A stretch of 64,000 nt of DNA from Colwellia sp. (GTDB taxonomy: Bacteria > Pseudomonadota > Gammaproteobacteria > Enterobacterales > Alteromonadaceae): NCBI GenBank assembly GCA_020630795.1, contig JAHDIK010000002.1:17872-81871 (forward strand). The letters are read 5' to 3'. Position 1 is the first letter of the stretch. The number at the start of each line of letters is the position of its first letter. The notes under the pieces are model-generated. The model searched no databases, had not been told where the DNA came from, and saw nothing but the letters and a program-made list of their open reading frames with translations. The position numbers and the translations under genes were made by a program. Of this stretch, positions 47,224 through 55,491 are shown in pieces.

Positions 47224-47350
47224 TGTAATTCCTTTTAAATGGACGTGATTTAAATGAATTTATTAAATTCTTTAGGGGGGGACATCTCTTTTCATTTTTT
47301 AAATTATTGATAATTTTGATACTAGCAGCCTTTAACAGAGGAGCTAAAAA
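47224..47350. promoter_or_regulatory. Divergent ankyrin/viperin control region with a G7 tract
   Basis: The 127-bp spacer contains a run of seven G at 47275-47281 in otherwise very AT-rich DNA, and a TGATTTAAA at 47246-47254 like the arms of the array at 44289-44404. AGAGGAG precedes the viperin ATG. Confidence 0.4.
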
Positions 47351-48286
47351 ATGAAAAATGATACTACCAATAAACCTTACATAAATGAACTAGTAATTAA
47401 TTGGCACATTACAGAGGCGTGCAATTACAACTGCACATATTGTTTTGCAAAGTGGGGGAAACCAAATGAGCTGCATCGGTCACTTGAGAGTATCGAAAAG
47501 TTGCTAGATGAACTGGCCTCTCACTTTATTAAAGGTAGCTCATCCTTTAAAGAAAAATTGGGTTATGAAAGTGTTCGTCTCAATATTGCTGGTGGAGAAC
47601 CAATGATGCTAGGAAGTACATTTTCAATCGTATTAATGCTAGCAAAACAAAAGGGTTTCCAGACTTCAATTATTACGAACGGTAGCTATTTACTAAATGA
47701 AAAATTCGATATACCGAAAAATACGTTAGACATGGTGGGAATAAGTTTTGATAGTCAGGATTATGATATTAGGCAGAGAATTGGGCGTGTAGATAGAAAA
47801 GGTAATTCTTTAAGCTCCGACGAACTGAAGCTTGCATTATCAAAAATAGAAAAAACACAAAAAGGTATTAAAACCAAAATTAATACCGTAGTGAATCAGT
47901 ATAATTGGCAAGAAGATTTCTCTAGCCTAATCTCAGAAATAAAGCCATATAAGTGGAAGGTATTGCATGTAATGCCATATGGTGATGATGATCTTCTTAT
48001 CTCAAATGGGCAGTTTAATAGTTTCGTTGATAAACATCTTGGTCGTGACTTACCTGTTTATGCTGAGTCTAATTCAGCAATGACTGAGTCATACCTTATG
48101 ATTGACCCGAAAGGTCGGTTTTACCAAAACTCATCAGGTGGTTCTGGTTATAAATATAGTGAATGCATTAATGACGTAGGGGCTGGCAAAGCGTTAGAAC
48201 AAATTAACTTCAATCATGCTGTTTTCATTGCAAGGTACTTTCCCGTTGAAGGAATATCAATCGTTGAAAATGAAGGAGCGGCATAA
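47351..48286 (+). CDS. Prokaryotic viperin, radical SAM nucleotide-modifying enzyme
   Basis: Anti-phage radical SAM enzyme expected to convert CTP, GTP or UTP to the 3'-deoxy-3',4'-didehydro form, which stops phage RNA synthesis. The 311-residue protein has the cluster motif Cys24-x3-Cys28-x2-Cys31 (ACNYNCTYCFAKW), the SAM-binding GGEP (about 83-86), KINTVV (about 176-181), and the viperin-type C-terminal YLMIDPKGRFYQN (about 249-261). The combination NWHITEACNYNC...CFAKW is the bacterial viperin pattern. The next gene overlaps its stop (TAATG). Which nucleotide it uses cannot be read from sequence. Confidence 0.88.
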   Translation: MKNDTTNKPYINELVINWHITEACNYNCTYCFAKWGKPNELHRSLESIEKLLDELASHFIKGSSSFKEKLGYESVRLNIAGGEPMMLGSTFSIVLMLAKQKGFQTSIITNGSYLLNEKFDIPKNTLDMVGISFDSQDYDIRQRIGRVDRKGNSLSSDELKLALSKIEKTQKGIKTKINTVVNQYNWQEDFSSLISEIKPYKWKVLHVMPYGDDDLLISNGQFNSFVDKHLGRDLPVYAESNSAMTESYLMIDPKGRFYQNSSGGSGYKYSECINDVGAGKALEQINFNHAVFIARYFPVEGISIVENEGAA

Positions 48287-48639
48287 TGAAAAGCGATACT
48301 TGTTTTGGAAAGATGTCTGGTGAACCATTGAGTGTATATTTTGATGAAGAGGAGGCACAAAGCGCTGCTGAATATTCAAAAGAAATCTATAATAATGAGT
48401 TATCTCCTTATAAGTGTAATAAATGTGATTTTTGGCATTTATCACCTAAATTTAGGGTTACTCCTAGCGAAAAATGCCAAAGGTGTACTGCCGGGGATGG
48501 TAGTTATAAGGATACTTATCGAACAAAGAAAGAAGCGAATACCAGAGCAAATATTATATTTAATGAGCAAGGGATAAATTTAAGGGTTTATAAGTGCAAA
48601 TATGGTGCTGGTTGGCACTTAACTAAAAGTCATTATTAG
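48286..48639 (+). CDS. Small Cys/His two-repeat protein coupled to viperin
   Basis: Function unknown. A 117-residue protein whose ATG overlaps the viperin stop codon, so the two are translated together. It has two similar halves, each with an alanine-rich helix followed by a Tyr-Lys-Cys...Trp-His-Leu motif (YKCNKCDFWHLSPK and YKCKYGAGWHLTKSH), and a middle CQRC pair, suggesting zinc binding with the second site degenerate. Known viperin neighbours are often nucleotide kinases; this is not one. It may bind RNA or metal, or support the radical SAM enzyme. Confidence 0.7.
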   Translation: MKSDTCFGKMSGEPLSVYFDEEEAQSAAEYSKEIYNNELSPYKCNKCDFWHLSPKFRVTPSEKCQRCTAGDGSYKDTYRTKKEANTRANIIFNEQGINLRVYKCKYGAGWHLTKSHY

Positions 48640-48697
48640 CTCTCCTGAATTCAGCGTTATTAGGTTGAAATTAATTAGAACTTATCTGCAAATATGA

Positions 48698-48708
48698 GTT
48701 TCAAACTT
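48698..48708 (-). repeat. Right-end internal TnsB-type binding site
   Basis: GTTTCAAACTT is the reverse complement of the AAGTTTGAAAC motif of the left end, about 100 bp inside the right terminal repeat. Other right-end sites between 48740 and 48770 are too degenerate to call. Confidence 0.75.
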
Positions 48709-48798
48709 TATTGATTGCGTAACGGTCAAAAGTATAACTTTAAACGTTTTGTTTTAAATTTCAGGTTGTGATAAACCCCTTTAAAATCAGTGTTTTTA

Positions 48799-48824
48799 GT
48801 TTCAAACTTAATTCGAAAGTGACA
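48799..48824 (-). repeat. Right terminal inverted repeat
   Basis: Reverse complement identical over 26 bp to the left end; outermost bases AAAGTGACA. Contains a TnsB-type site at 48799-48809. Confidence 0.95.
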
Positions 48825-48829
48825 TTGAT
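48825..48829. repeat. Target site duplication TTGAT, right copy
   Basis: Matches 18861-18865 exactly. Joining the flanks restores an uninterrupted gcvP-to-terminator sequence. Confidence 0.93.
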
Positions 48830-48838
48830 GTAAATAAT

Positions 48839-48867
48839 AAAAAGCGAGCTACGGCTCGCTTTTTTTG
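48839..48867 (+). terminator. Native gcvP terminator, now separated from gcvP
   Basis: AAAAAGCGAGC pairs with GCTCGCTTTTT around TACG, followed by more T. In the uninterrupted chromosome it would lie about 30 bp after the gcvP stop. Confidence 0.9.
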
Positions 48868-48906
48868 TTATCGTATTTTATAGAATTCGCTACTAGTGAA
48901 AGTAAC

Positions 48907-50364
48907 ATGACTAAAAGAATGTCTTTTGTTGAAAGCAATCCAGACTTATTAGAAGAGTGGGATTATGAAAAAAATAAAGGCTTAAACCCAACTGATTTTT
49001 ATCGCTCTTCTCAAAAGGAAGTTTGGTGGATCTGCAAAGTTGATCCAAGGCATAAGTGGCAAATGAAAATTAGTAGGCGTGTCCACAATAATAGTGGGTG
49101 TTTGTTTTGTGCGGGTAAAGTAGCGCTTAAAGATGAATCATTAGCTTATTTACGGCCTGATTTAATGGAAGAGTGGGACAAAGATAAAAATGAACATCTG
49201 AACCCTTTTGCTTTGAGTTGTACTAGTAATAGGTCTGCAAGTTGGATATGTAAAAATAATAGTAAACACTTATGGAATGCGACCATTTATAGTCGCGCAC
49301 ATAATGGAACAGGGTGTCGAAAATGTTCATTTAGTAATAGAGGGAAGCGGAGAAAAAAACGGTTGCTTAAGGATTCACATCCTCAAATTGCAAGAGAATG
49401 GAACTTTGAAAAGAATTTAAAATTCGATTTGAATAACATTTCACACGCGAGTGGTCATAGAGTTTCATGGATATGTCAGGTTGATTCGTCTCATCAGTGG
49501 GAATCAACAGTAACAAACAGGACTTCGAATCATACAGGGTGTCCTATTTGTAATAAACGAACCCCAAGTTTAACGAACTCTTTAAAATCTATTTACCCAG
49601 AAGTGGCTCAAGAGTGGAATTATGAAAAGAATTCTCCTTTAACGCCAGAGCAAATAACAAAAGCAAGTGGGAAAAAAGTCTGGTGGCAATGTAAGAGTAA
49701 CCCTGAGCATGAATGGGAAGCCGTCGTGAGAAATAGGACCACTCTGAAAAGTAAATGCCCGATATGTGACAGTGAGATCAAAGTAATGCGATTAAAAGGT
49801 TATATGTTAGAGGATTCAAGTAGTTTGTCTGAGCATTATAAGTTGTTTATGAAAGCCCTGTTTACAATCGAAACGCTGATAAAGGAGGCTAATTTTAGCA
49901 AAGATAATTATAATGAAGCTTTTTTACGCCTAACTTTTTCTTCTATCATTGCTTCGTTAGAGGCATATTTAGCTGATTATTTTTATGAAAAAGTAATAAG
50001 CTCAGAGCAATTGATGGATAAATTATTTATTCATTCGGAAGAGTTTCAAAAAAAGAGGTTTAATATAAAAGAAGTATTGGGATTTCAAAAAGCGAAAAGT
50101 GATAAAGCTAAAAGGTTTATTCAAAATATAATTTGGCACCGTATTAATGTCGTCGAAGAGCTATATTCAAACGTTTTGAATATCACTTTTGATAACAAAT
50201 TAACGAGTAGCATAAAAGGTTATATAATCGTTCGACATGACATTGTACATAGAAATGGTCGAGATAAAAATGGGCACTTTTGTAGTCTAGGAAAAGAAGA
50301 GATCTCTAACTGCATAAGTGACGTGAAAAAATTAGTAGAAAATATTGAAAGGAATCCAGTTTAA
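48907..50364 (+). CDS. Four zinc ribbons fused to a HEPN-like RNase domain
   Basis: A 485-residue protein. I start at ATG 48907, since the upstream in-frame TTG lies inside the gcvP terminator. Residues 1-290 hold four tandem treble-clef/DUF4379-type zinc repeats, each with W(W/I)xC...H.W......N....C..C (for example WWICKVDPRHKWQ and GCLFC). Residues 320-485 form a helical HEPN-like domain with the R-x4-H motif in RHDIVHRNG (about 437-445), the active-site pattern of HEPN ribonucleases. Probably a nucleic-acid-binding RNase of toxin or abortive-infection type. It lies just outside the transposon, beside gcvP before insertion. No antitoxin is visible. Confidence 0.72.
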   Translation: MTKRMSFVESNPDLLEEWDYEKNKGLNPTDFYRSSQKEVWWICKVDPRHKWQMKISRRVHNNSGCLFCAGKVALKDESLAYLRPDLMEEWDKDKNEHLNPFALSCTSNRSASWICKNNSKHLWNATIYSRAHNGTGCRKCSFSNRGKRRKKRLLKDSHPQIAREWNFEKNLKFDLNNISHASGHRVSWICQVDSSHQWESTVTNRTSNHTGCPICNKRTPSLTNSLKSIYPEVAQEWNYEKNSPLTPEQITKASGKKVWWQCKSNPEHEWEAVVRNRTTLKSKCPICDSEIKVMRLKGYMLEDSSSLSEHYKLFMKALFTIETLIKEANFSKDNYNEAFLRLTFSSIIASLEAYLADYFYEKVISSEQLMDKLFIHSEEFQKKRFNIKEVLGFQKAKSDKAKRFIQNIIWHRINVVEELYSNVLNITFDNKLTSSIKGYIIVRHDIVHRNGRDKNGHFCSLGKEEISNCISDVKKLVENIERNPV

Positions 50365-50707
50365 TATTTTTACTATTTTATATCATGTTCATAAGCGCTT
50401 ATAATCATAGGGTGGATGAAGTTAATATCTTTATTTCTGATTCGATTTAGCTTAATTTTTTTATCTAGCCTACTGATTTAACGCTATTATTAGAGGAAAT
50501 AAAATAGAGATGTTATATCGCTTTCAATAATACAACTCCAGCCCCTATCTAAGGAGGTCCTTAATCTTCTATCTAATCTGAATTTTAATACCATTCAACG
50601 TAAAGTGCTGTGGAATAAATAAAAAGGTCGTATAATTTTCTTCCATTTTAGCAAGCATTTGCTTGTTAGAGGTTTTGTAAACAACGCATTAATTACCTGA
50701 GGTATGG
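50365..50707. other. Gene-free region before the CBM9-type gene
   Basis: About 340 bp of AT-rich DNA. It contains TAAGGAGGTCCTTA near 50550, a palindrome with an SD-like core but no start codon behind it, and a CAAGCA/TGCTTG hairpin at 50652-50665. No gene, tRNA or terminator can be supported. Confidence 0.35.
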
Positions 50708-53053
50708 ATGAATCGTTTTTTTTCCCGTAAGTTGGCCCCGTGGGCAACTGTTTTTTTGTTTTCTGCATTAAGTTCTCCGTTGTGGGCATTCAATACGCTA
50801 CATAGCGCAAGCCAAACTAACCCTGATTTTCACATTCCAAGAATTTCTGAATCTATTGTTATTGACGCTGAATTAAATGAAGCAGCGTGGGCTAAAGCTA
50901 AGGTTATTCAATTAAATAACGTTAATTGGCCTGACGAAAATATTCCTGCTCCTGTGTATACCGAAGCGTTAGTGATGGAAGATGGTGAAACGCTTTATGT
51001 TGCTTTTAAAGCGAAAGATCCTGAACCAGAAAAAATTAAAGCTTTTTTAACTGATCGAGACGAAAATTGGTCACACGATAGAGTAAGTGTGAAAATAGAC
51101 TCTTATAACGACCAAACCTTGGCATATCAGTTTTATATCAATGCACTAGGCACACAGTCCGATACTATTAATAATCAAATTACTGGGCGAGAGTCAGATG
51201 CGTGGGACGCTATTTGGGATTCTGCGGGTAAGTTAACAAACACTGGCTATCAAGTTGAGGTTGCACTGCCGCTACGTATTTTTAATTTTAACGAGCAGCT
51301 TGATATTCAAAACTGGGGAATGGAATTTATTCGTTTTTATCCACGAGATAAAGACATGCGAATTTCTCATCTTAATATTGATCATGGTAATTCATGTTGG
51401 TTGTGTCAAATGCCTACATTTACGGGTTTTGAAGGTGCCAAGCAGGGTAATAATTTGTCGGTAATTCCTACTTTTGTTGGTGGTAAAGCACAGACTCGTA
51501 ATCCGGAAGAAACAATGGATTGGTCGTCTGATAACAATACTGATGTAGGTTTAGACGTTAAATGGGGCATAACGCCCGATATTACGTTAAACGGCACCTT
51601 AAACCCTGATTTTTCTCAGGTTGAGGCCGACGCAGGGCAGTTAACGGTAAACGATACGTTTGCACTGCACCTGCAAGAAAAGCGTTCTTTCTTTTTGGAG
51701 AATCAAGATTATTTCTCTGCCCCTGTAAACTTAATTTATACCCGAAACATTAACGCGCCAGACTACGGCGCTAAACTTACAGGTAAAATGGGCGACCATT
51801 CGGTTGCGGCGTTTATCGCGAACGATCAATCTACGTCTATGTTACTGCCTGGCAACCTTGGTTCTGATAGGTTAGAGCTTGAGGAGTCGAGCGTTAACAC
51901 TGCCTTGCGTTATCGTTACGCAGTAAACGAGGAGTTTGCTGTAGGCGCTATTAGCACCACTCGTAAAAGTGACAATTATCACAATAACTTGTTAAGTATA
52001 GATTCAAAATACCGACCAACCGAAAACGATACGTTTGATCTGCAATATGCTCATTCTGATACTGACATGAGCCAAGAGGTGCTAAATCAAATTCAATTGA
52101 GTAGTGACGGCCAGTTTAATTACAACGAGCAGTCTCTTAGAGCACATGAAGTTAACGGTACGGATGACTTTCTTCGCATTAGGTATCGTCATGAAAACCG
52201 CGACTGGTATGGCGACGTTAAATATATTGATACAGGCAAAAACTTTCGAGCCGATCTTGCCTTTTTTAACACTACCGATACTGTTAAAAAAGTAGTGGGT
52301 GGTGGCTTAAAATGGACAGGTAACGATGATACGTGGTGGTCTCGCATGAGATTGAATGGTGATTGGGATATTACCGAAAGCCAAGCGGGTGAAAAAATTG
52401 AACAAGAGTGGGAAGCGCATTATTCAATAAATGGTCCAATGCAATCTTTTGTGCGTTTTAGTTATTCTACAAGAGAAAAAGTCGGCCCTAGGTTTAACGA
52501 TGCTCTTTTAGCAATTGATGGAAACACGAACCTATTTGACGAAGTTGATTACCGTTTGTTTTTTGAATTTTCGCCTACAACCAATGTTTGGTTGGGTAAC
52601 TTTTTAAAAACCGGAAAAAATATTGATTATACAAATAATCGCTTATCAGATGTTTTTGTGTGGGAACCAGAGATTAGTTGGAATATTAATACGCACATGA
52701 ACATGGAAGCTGAGTACCAATACCAGAAAATGAGTTACGAAGGCCAAGAGGTATTTACAGCAAACTTGCTTGATTTCAGGTTAACGTATCAGTTTTCAGC
52801 ACGAAGCTTTTTACAACTAACTACCGTGTATTCCTATGTAGATAGAAACCTTGATAACTATATTGCGCGAGAAGACATTAATACCAAAAGCAAAAATATG
52901 TCGAGCCAATTACTGTACTCGTATAAGTTGAATCCACAAACGTTGTTTTTTCTTGGGTATTCTGAGAATGCTTATCAAAACGATGAATTGAACGCTTTAG
53001 TTAAAGATGCTCGAAGCGTATTTATGAAAATGAGTTACGCTTGGTTAATGTAG
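50708..53053 (+). CDS. CBM9-type/DUF5916-like outer-membrane protein
   Basis: A 781-residue exported protein. After a signal peptide (cleavage near LWA-FNT) comes a carbohydrate-binding family 9-like sandwich (about 30-200: IVIDAELNEAAW, ETLYVAFKAKDPEPEKI), then a long beta-rich region with alternating aromatic/polar strands and a C-terminal aromatic-rich strand, consistent with an outer-membrane beta-barrel. This fits the DUF5916 group common in marine Gammaproteobacteria and Bacteroidota; a role in polysaccharide or peptide uptake is likely but unproven. GAGG precedes the ATG. Confidence 0.8.
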   Translation: MNRFFSRKLAPWATVFLFSALSSPLWAFNTLHSASQTNPDFHIPRISESIVIDAELNEAAWAKAKVIQLNNVNWPDENIPAPVYTEALVMEDGETLYVAFKAKDPEPEKIKAFLTDRDENWSHDRVSVKIDSYNDQTLAYQFYINALGTQSDTINNQITGRESDAWDAIWDSAGKLTNTGYQVEVALPLRIFNFNEQLDIQNWGMEFIRFYPRDKDMRISHLNIDHGNSCWLCQMPTFTGFEGAKQGNNLSVIPTFVGGKAQTRNPEETMDWSSDNNTDVGLDVKWGITPDITLNGTLNPDFSQVEADAGQLTVNDTFALHLQEKRSFFLENQDYFSAPVNLIYTRNINAPDYGAKLTGKMGDHSVAAFIANDQSTSMLLPGNLGSDRLELEESSVNTALRYRYAVNEEFAVGAISTTRKSDNYHNNLLSIDSKYRPTENDTFDLQYAHSDTDMSQEVLNQIQLSSDGQFNYNEQSLRAHEVNGTDDFLRIRYRHENRDWYGDVKYIDTGKNFRADLAFFNTTDTVKKVVGGGLKWTGNDDTWWSRMRLNGDWDITESQAGEKIEQEWEAHYSINGPMQSFVRFSYSTREKVGPRFNDALLAIDGNTNLFDEVDYRLFFEFSPTTNVWLGNFLKTGKNIDYTNNRLSDVFVWEPEISWNINTHMNMEAEYQYQKMSYEGQEVFTANLLDFRLTYQFSARSFLQLTTVYSYVDRNLDNYIAREDINTKSKNMSSQLLYSYKLNPQTLFFLGYSENAYQNDELNALVKDARSVFMKMSYAWLM

Positions 53054-53185
53054 CGATAATAACTAATTGGTAAAAGAGGAGGTGACACTTTGTTTAATCT
53101 TAATTTAAAAGTGTTAAGTTAAAAGTGACAACTCCTTTAAGCTTTTTATTTGTATAAATATGGTATTTGTAACCGCATCTAATAA

Positions 53186-53214
53186 AACCGCCCTAGCTAA
53201 TTACTAGGGCGGTT
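53186..53214. terminator. Bidirectional-type terminator
   Basis: AACCGCCCTAG pairs with CTAGGGCGGTT around a 7-nt loop. It separates the CBM9-type gene from the converging DUF2914 gene. Confidence 0.82.
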
Positions 53215-53291
53215 AGGCTTTTAATTATCGTCTTTATTCAATAACTCTAGTAAGCCAACTAATACGGCAAGCTTTCCTGCGCGTTTATCTT

Positions 53292-54266
53292 TTAATGCGA
53301 CACTTCAAACGTTACGCTTTTTAGTACGTTGTCATCTTCATCAACAACATCAACAGTCCAATTGCCTACCATGGTGTTGTCAAAGTTTTTGCTTGAATAA
53401 GTACGCCATTGGTTACTGCCAATGTTATGTGTTATTTCAGCCATTATGTTTTGGTTAAACATCCAACGGTGGAATATTTTTTGGTTGTTTTTACCGTGAA
53501 TTTCAGTAAATAAATATGCCTTGGTTTGTGCTTGTAAGCTAAAGCGTTGAATATTGTCTACAGGTTCTCTCGATACAATATTTGATGTTAATTGTGCTCG
53601 GCGAACTGCTTTACTTAATGCTGGATTTTGAGGTGTTAACTCAGCGTTATTTTGTTTGTTGCTGTTAACGCTTGTTGGTGTAGCGTTAGCTGTGTTTTGA
53701 GTTTCTGTTGTTGCTGGCGTGTGCTGAGCTTCTTGCTCTAGCGAGTGTTGAGTGTCGGCGATTATTGATGAGCTTGCCGTTGAAGATTTATTTGTAGGTT
53801 TCGTTATAGGTTTAGCTGTAGGAGCTGAGTTTTCAGTCGGTTGAGCTTCACGAGTTGCGTTGGCTGCTACAACGTGTGTATGTAATTTAGATTCGCTGTT
53901 ATCTATGTTATTTAGCGTTGCTTGTGCTGATTTTTCTTGTGTGAACTCGTCTGTCACTGCGTTATTTGCTGGCGCAGTATTTACCAAATTTTTTGTGCTG
54001 CTTGGTCGTTCTTCTGATACAGCGTTTAAGGTGTTATCCGTTAGAGACTTAACGTTACTAACCGTATCGGTTTTAGTAATAGTATTAGGTGATGAAGCTT
54101 CTGGTTCTTTATTTAACATGCTGTACACGCCAAACCCTATAACACTTAGCAAGGTAATAACGAGTAATAAAAAATTTCTAATTTTTACAGGATCGAATGG
54201 CGCAGGCTGTTCATCAGTTGGTGTTTTTTGATCTTGAGGTAAATTAATTTGAATTTTCAGCTGCAC
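53292..54266 (-). CDS. Membrane protein with DUF2914 domain
   Basis: A 324-residue protein of unknown function. One membrane helix (about 32-50: FLLLVITLLSVIGFGVYSML) follows a short cytoplasmic start; then comes a long low-complexity Thr/Asn/Ala/Ser linker (about 55-225), and a C-terminal DUF2914 domain (about 240-324) with FHRWMFN, SNQWRTYSSKNF and VGNWTVDVVDEDD. DUF2914 is periplasmic and probably binds a ligand or envelope component. GTG start with AAGGAAG upstream. Confidence 0.82.
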   Translation of the reverse strand: MQLKIQINLPQDQKTPTDEQPAPFDPVKIRNFLLLVITLLSVIGFGVYSMLNKEPEASSPNTITKTDTVSNVKSLTDNTLNAVSEERPSSTKNLVNTAPANNAVTDEFTQEKSAQATLNNIDNSESKLHTHVVAANATREAQPTENSAPTAKPITKPTNKSSTASSSIIADTQHSLEQEAQHTPATTETQNTANATPTSVNSNKQNNAELTPQNPALSKAVRRAQLTSNIVSREPVDNIQRFSLQAQTKAYLFTEIHGKNNQKIFHRWMFNQNIMAEITHNIGSNQWRTYSSKNFDNTMVGNWTVDVVDEDDNVLKSVTFEVSH

Positions 54267-54398
54267 AAGCTAACTTCCTTTGTTGTTTGGGGGCTGCATA
54301 ATAAAACAGAGTGAACAAAAAAGCTAAATGAATAAGGGCTGACAGTACTATTTTTATGATTTTTTTGTTTTGCGATTATGTTTTTTGGTAAGTAATTG

Positions 54399-55076
54399 CT
54401 AATCAATGGTTGATATTTGCCTTACTGTTGAAATACATGTGCCGTCGTAAACAAATTCAAAATGCTTGGTTTGAATAGCAGAATGAACTGTTTGAGGAGA
54501 GAACAATCCCCAACAATAAGCGCCGCTGTTCCGTACCGATTTATAATAAATGCCTAGCTCACCGTTTTTCCGTAGTGTGTTACCAAATAATCTTGATGCA
54601 CTGTAATCGTTTGGTGTGTGTATGTTTTTGTTTTGGGTAGCGTTTACAACATTGCCTGAAAAGCTAACTGCAATACCTCGCATAGTAACGGTGTCGTAGT
54701 GTAATCCTGTGATGTTTTGAAAGGCTTTTTCTTGGTGGTATTTTGTTTCAGCTATAGCGGTTTGAATGGTGTCTGCTACGTAGAGCATACCAAAAGTGCC
54801 ATCACTAAATCGTGAGCCGTCAGGGTTTACATGTGTAAATGGCGCAGTAGCATAGTTAACGCCTTTTATGCCAAAAGGAATTTCGTCGGTAGAAAGTAAC
54901 GCTAGGTTTCCGCATTCATCTTGAATACGTGGGTTAGTTAGTGCTTGTATCGCGTAAACGGCTTCAAACTCAGCTTCGTCGGCTACATCGTCAAACAATG
55001 ATTCTGGCGGAAACTTGGAGTTTACTAATCGGTACGCTTGTTGTTTATCAAGTGTTTGGTATTTGTGTTTTACCAT
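54399..55076 (-). CDS. RES-domain toxin, NAD+ phosphorylase type
   Basis: A 225-residue toxin of the RES family, whose members degrade NAD+ and stop growth. Family features visible are AYRLVNSKFPP with the conserved Arg, FGMLYVADTIQTAIAETKYH with the conserved Tyr and Glu, and the Ser/Arg-rich region near the C-terminus. It starts within the last 7 bp of the upstream antitoxin gene, the usual order in Xre-RES operons. Confidence 0.88.
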   Translation of the reverse strand: MVKHKYQTLDKQQAYRLVNSKFPPESLFDDVADEAEFEAVYAIQALTNPRIQDECGNLALLSTDEIPFGIKGVNYATAPFTHVNPDGSRFSDGTFGMLYVADTIQTAIAETKYHQEKAFQNITGLHYDTVTMRGIAVSFSGNVVNATQNKNIHTPNDYSASRLFGNTLRKNGELGIYYKSVRNSGAYCWGLFSPQTVHSAIQTKHFEFVYDGTCISTVRQISTID

Positions 55077-55465
55077 TGGCCGCCACGCATTACGTCGATT
55101 CGTTTAAATACTTCATATAAAGCGCCAAATGATCCTGTTGCAATAAGCTCCATGGGCGTTTTGCCGTTAAAGTATGGGTTATGGTTTTCCATTCGCATAA
55201 AGCCGTATATGTTTTCGTTATTTGAAAACACCATGCGTAAGGCTTGATGAATATTTAATATATAGCTAATGCGCTCAATTTGATCGTTACTTAATTTAGC
55301 GTTTAATGGATCTTTAACGTTACGGTGAAATGTTGAGTGCGACATGCCTAATATCGCCTCTTTTTCTGCTCCTGTGCAACTCCACTTGTTAAAAATATTA
55401 AGTACAACTTTTAGTGCAGCGCCTGCTTGATTATCAATATTTTGATTTGTTTGAGTTGTTAACAT
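55070..55465 (-). CDS. Xre/MbcA/ParS-family antitoxin
   Basis: A 131-residue antitoxin: an N-terminal helix-turn-helix (GMSHSTFHRNVKDP region) and a C-terminal DUF2384 domain (FNGKTPMELIATGSFGALYEVFKRIDVMRGG) that blocks the RES active site. Likely autoregulates through the inverted repeat at 55469-55491, which overlaps its own RBS (AAAGGGG on the minus strand). Overlaps the toxin gene by 7 bp. Confidence 0.88.
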   Translation of the reverse strand: MLTTQTNQNIDNQAGAALKVVLNIFNKWSCTGAEKEAILGMSHSTFHRNVKDPLNAKLSNDQIERISYILNIHQALRMVFSNNENIYGFMRMENHNPYFNGKTPMELIATGSFGALYEVFKRIDVMRGGQW

Positions 55466-55468
55466 ATC

Positions 55469-55491
55469 TAACCCCTTTACATTACGGGTTA
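55469..55491 (-). promoter_or_regulatory. Probable operator of the RES/Xre operon
   Basis: TAACCC...GGGTTA inverted arms with an 11-nt centre lie directly before the antitoxin start and cover its RBS. Confidence 0.5.

Larger units (their letters stand above)
18866..48824. mobile_element. Complete Tn7-like transposon at the gcvP 3' end
   Basis: The 29,959-bp element is bounded by perfect 26-bp inverted repeats starting TGTCACTTTC, flanked by a 5-bp duplication (TTGAT), and encodes TnsA, TnsB, TnsC and two TniQ/TnsD proteins. It contains no Cas genes or CRISPR array that I can see, so it is not a CRISPR-guided variant. Cargo is largely defence-like: OLD-Hachiman, Wadjet-like operon, GIY-YIG pair, ankyrin protein and viperin. 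The tns genes are central, about 14 kb from the left end and 9 kb from the right, which differs from classical Tn7. All structural parts look intact, so it may still be mobile. Confidence 0.95.

Noticed and set aside
48865..48906. Upstream TTG start for the zinc-ribbon/HEPN gene
   Set aside because: It falls inside the gcvP terminator and has no RBS; ATG at 48907 is better.
50550..50563. TAAGGAGGTCCTTA, matching the anti-Shine-Dalgarno complement
   Set aside because: No start codon at a usable distance and no rRNA sequence around it; treated as a chance palindrome.
53214..53291. Short minus-strand frame reading KLAVLVGLLELLNK after the DUF2914 gene
   Set aside because: It lacks a start codon in its frame and is too short to support, although it could be a degraded gene end.
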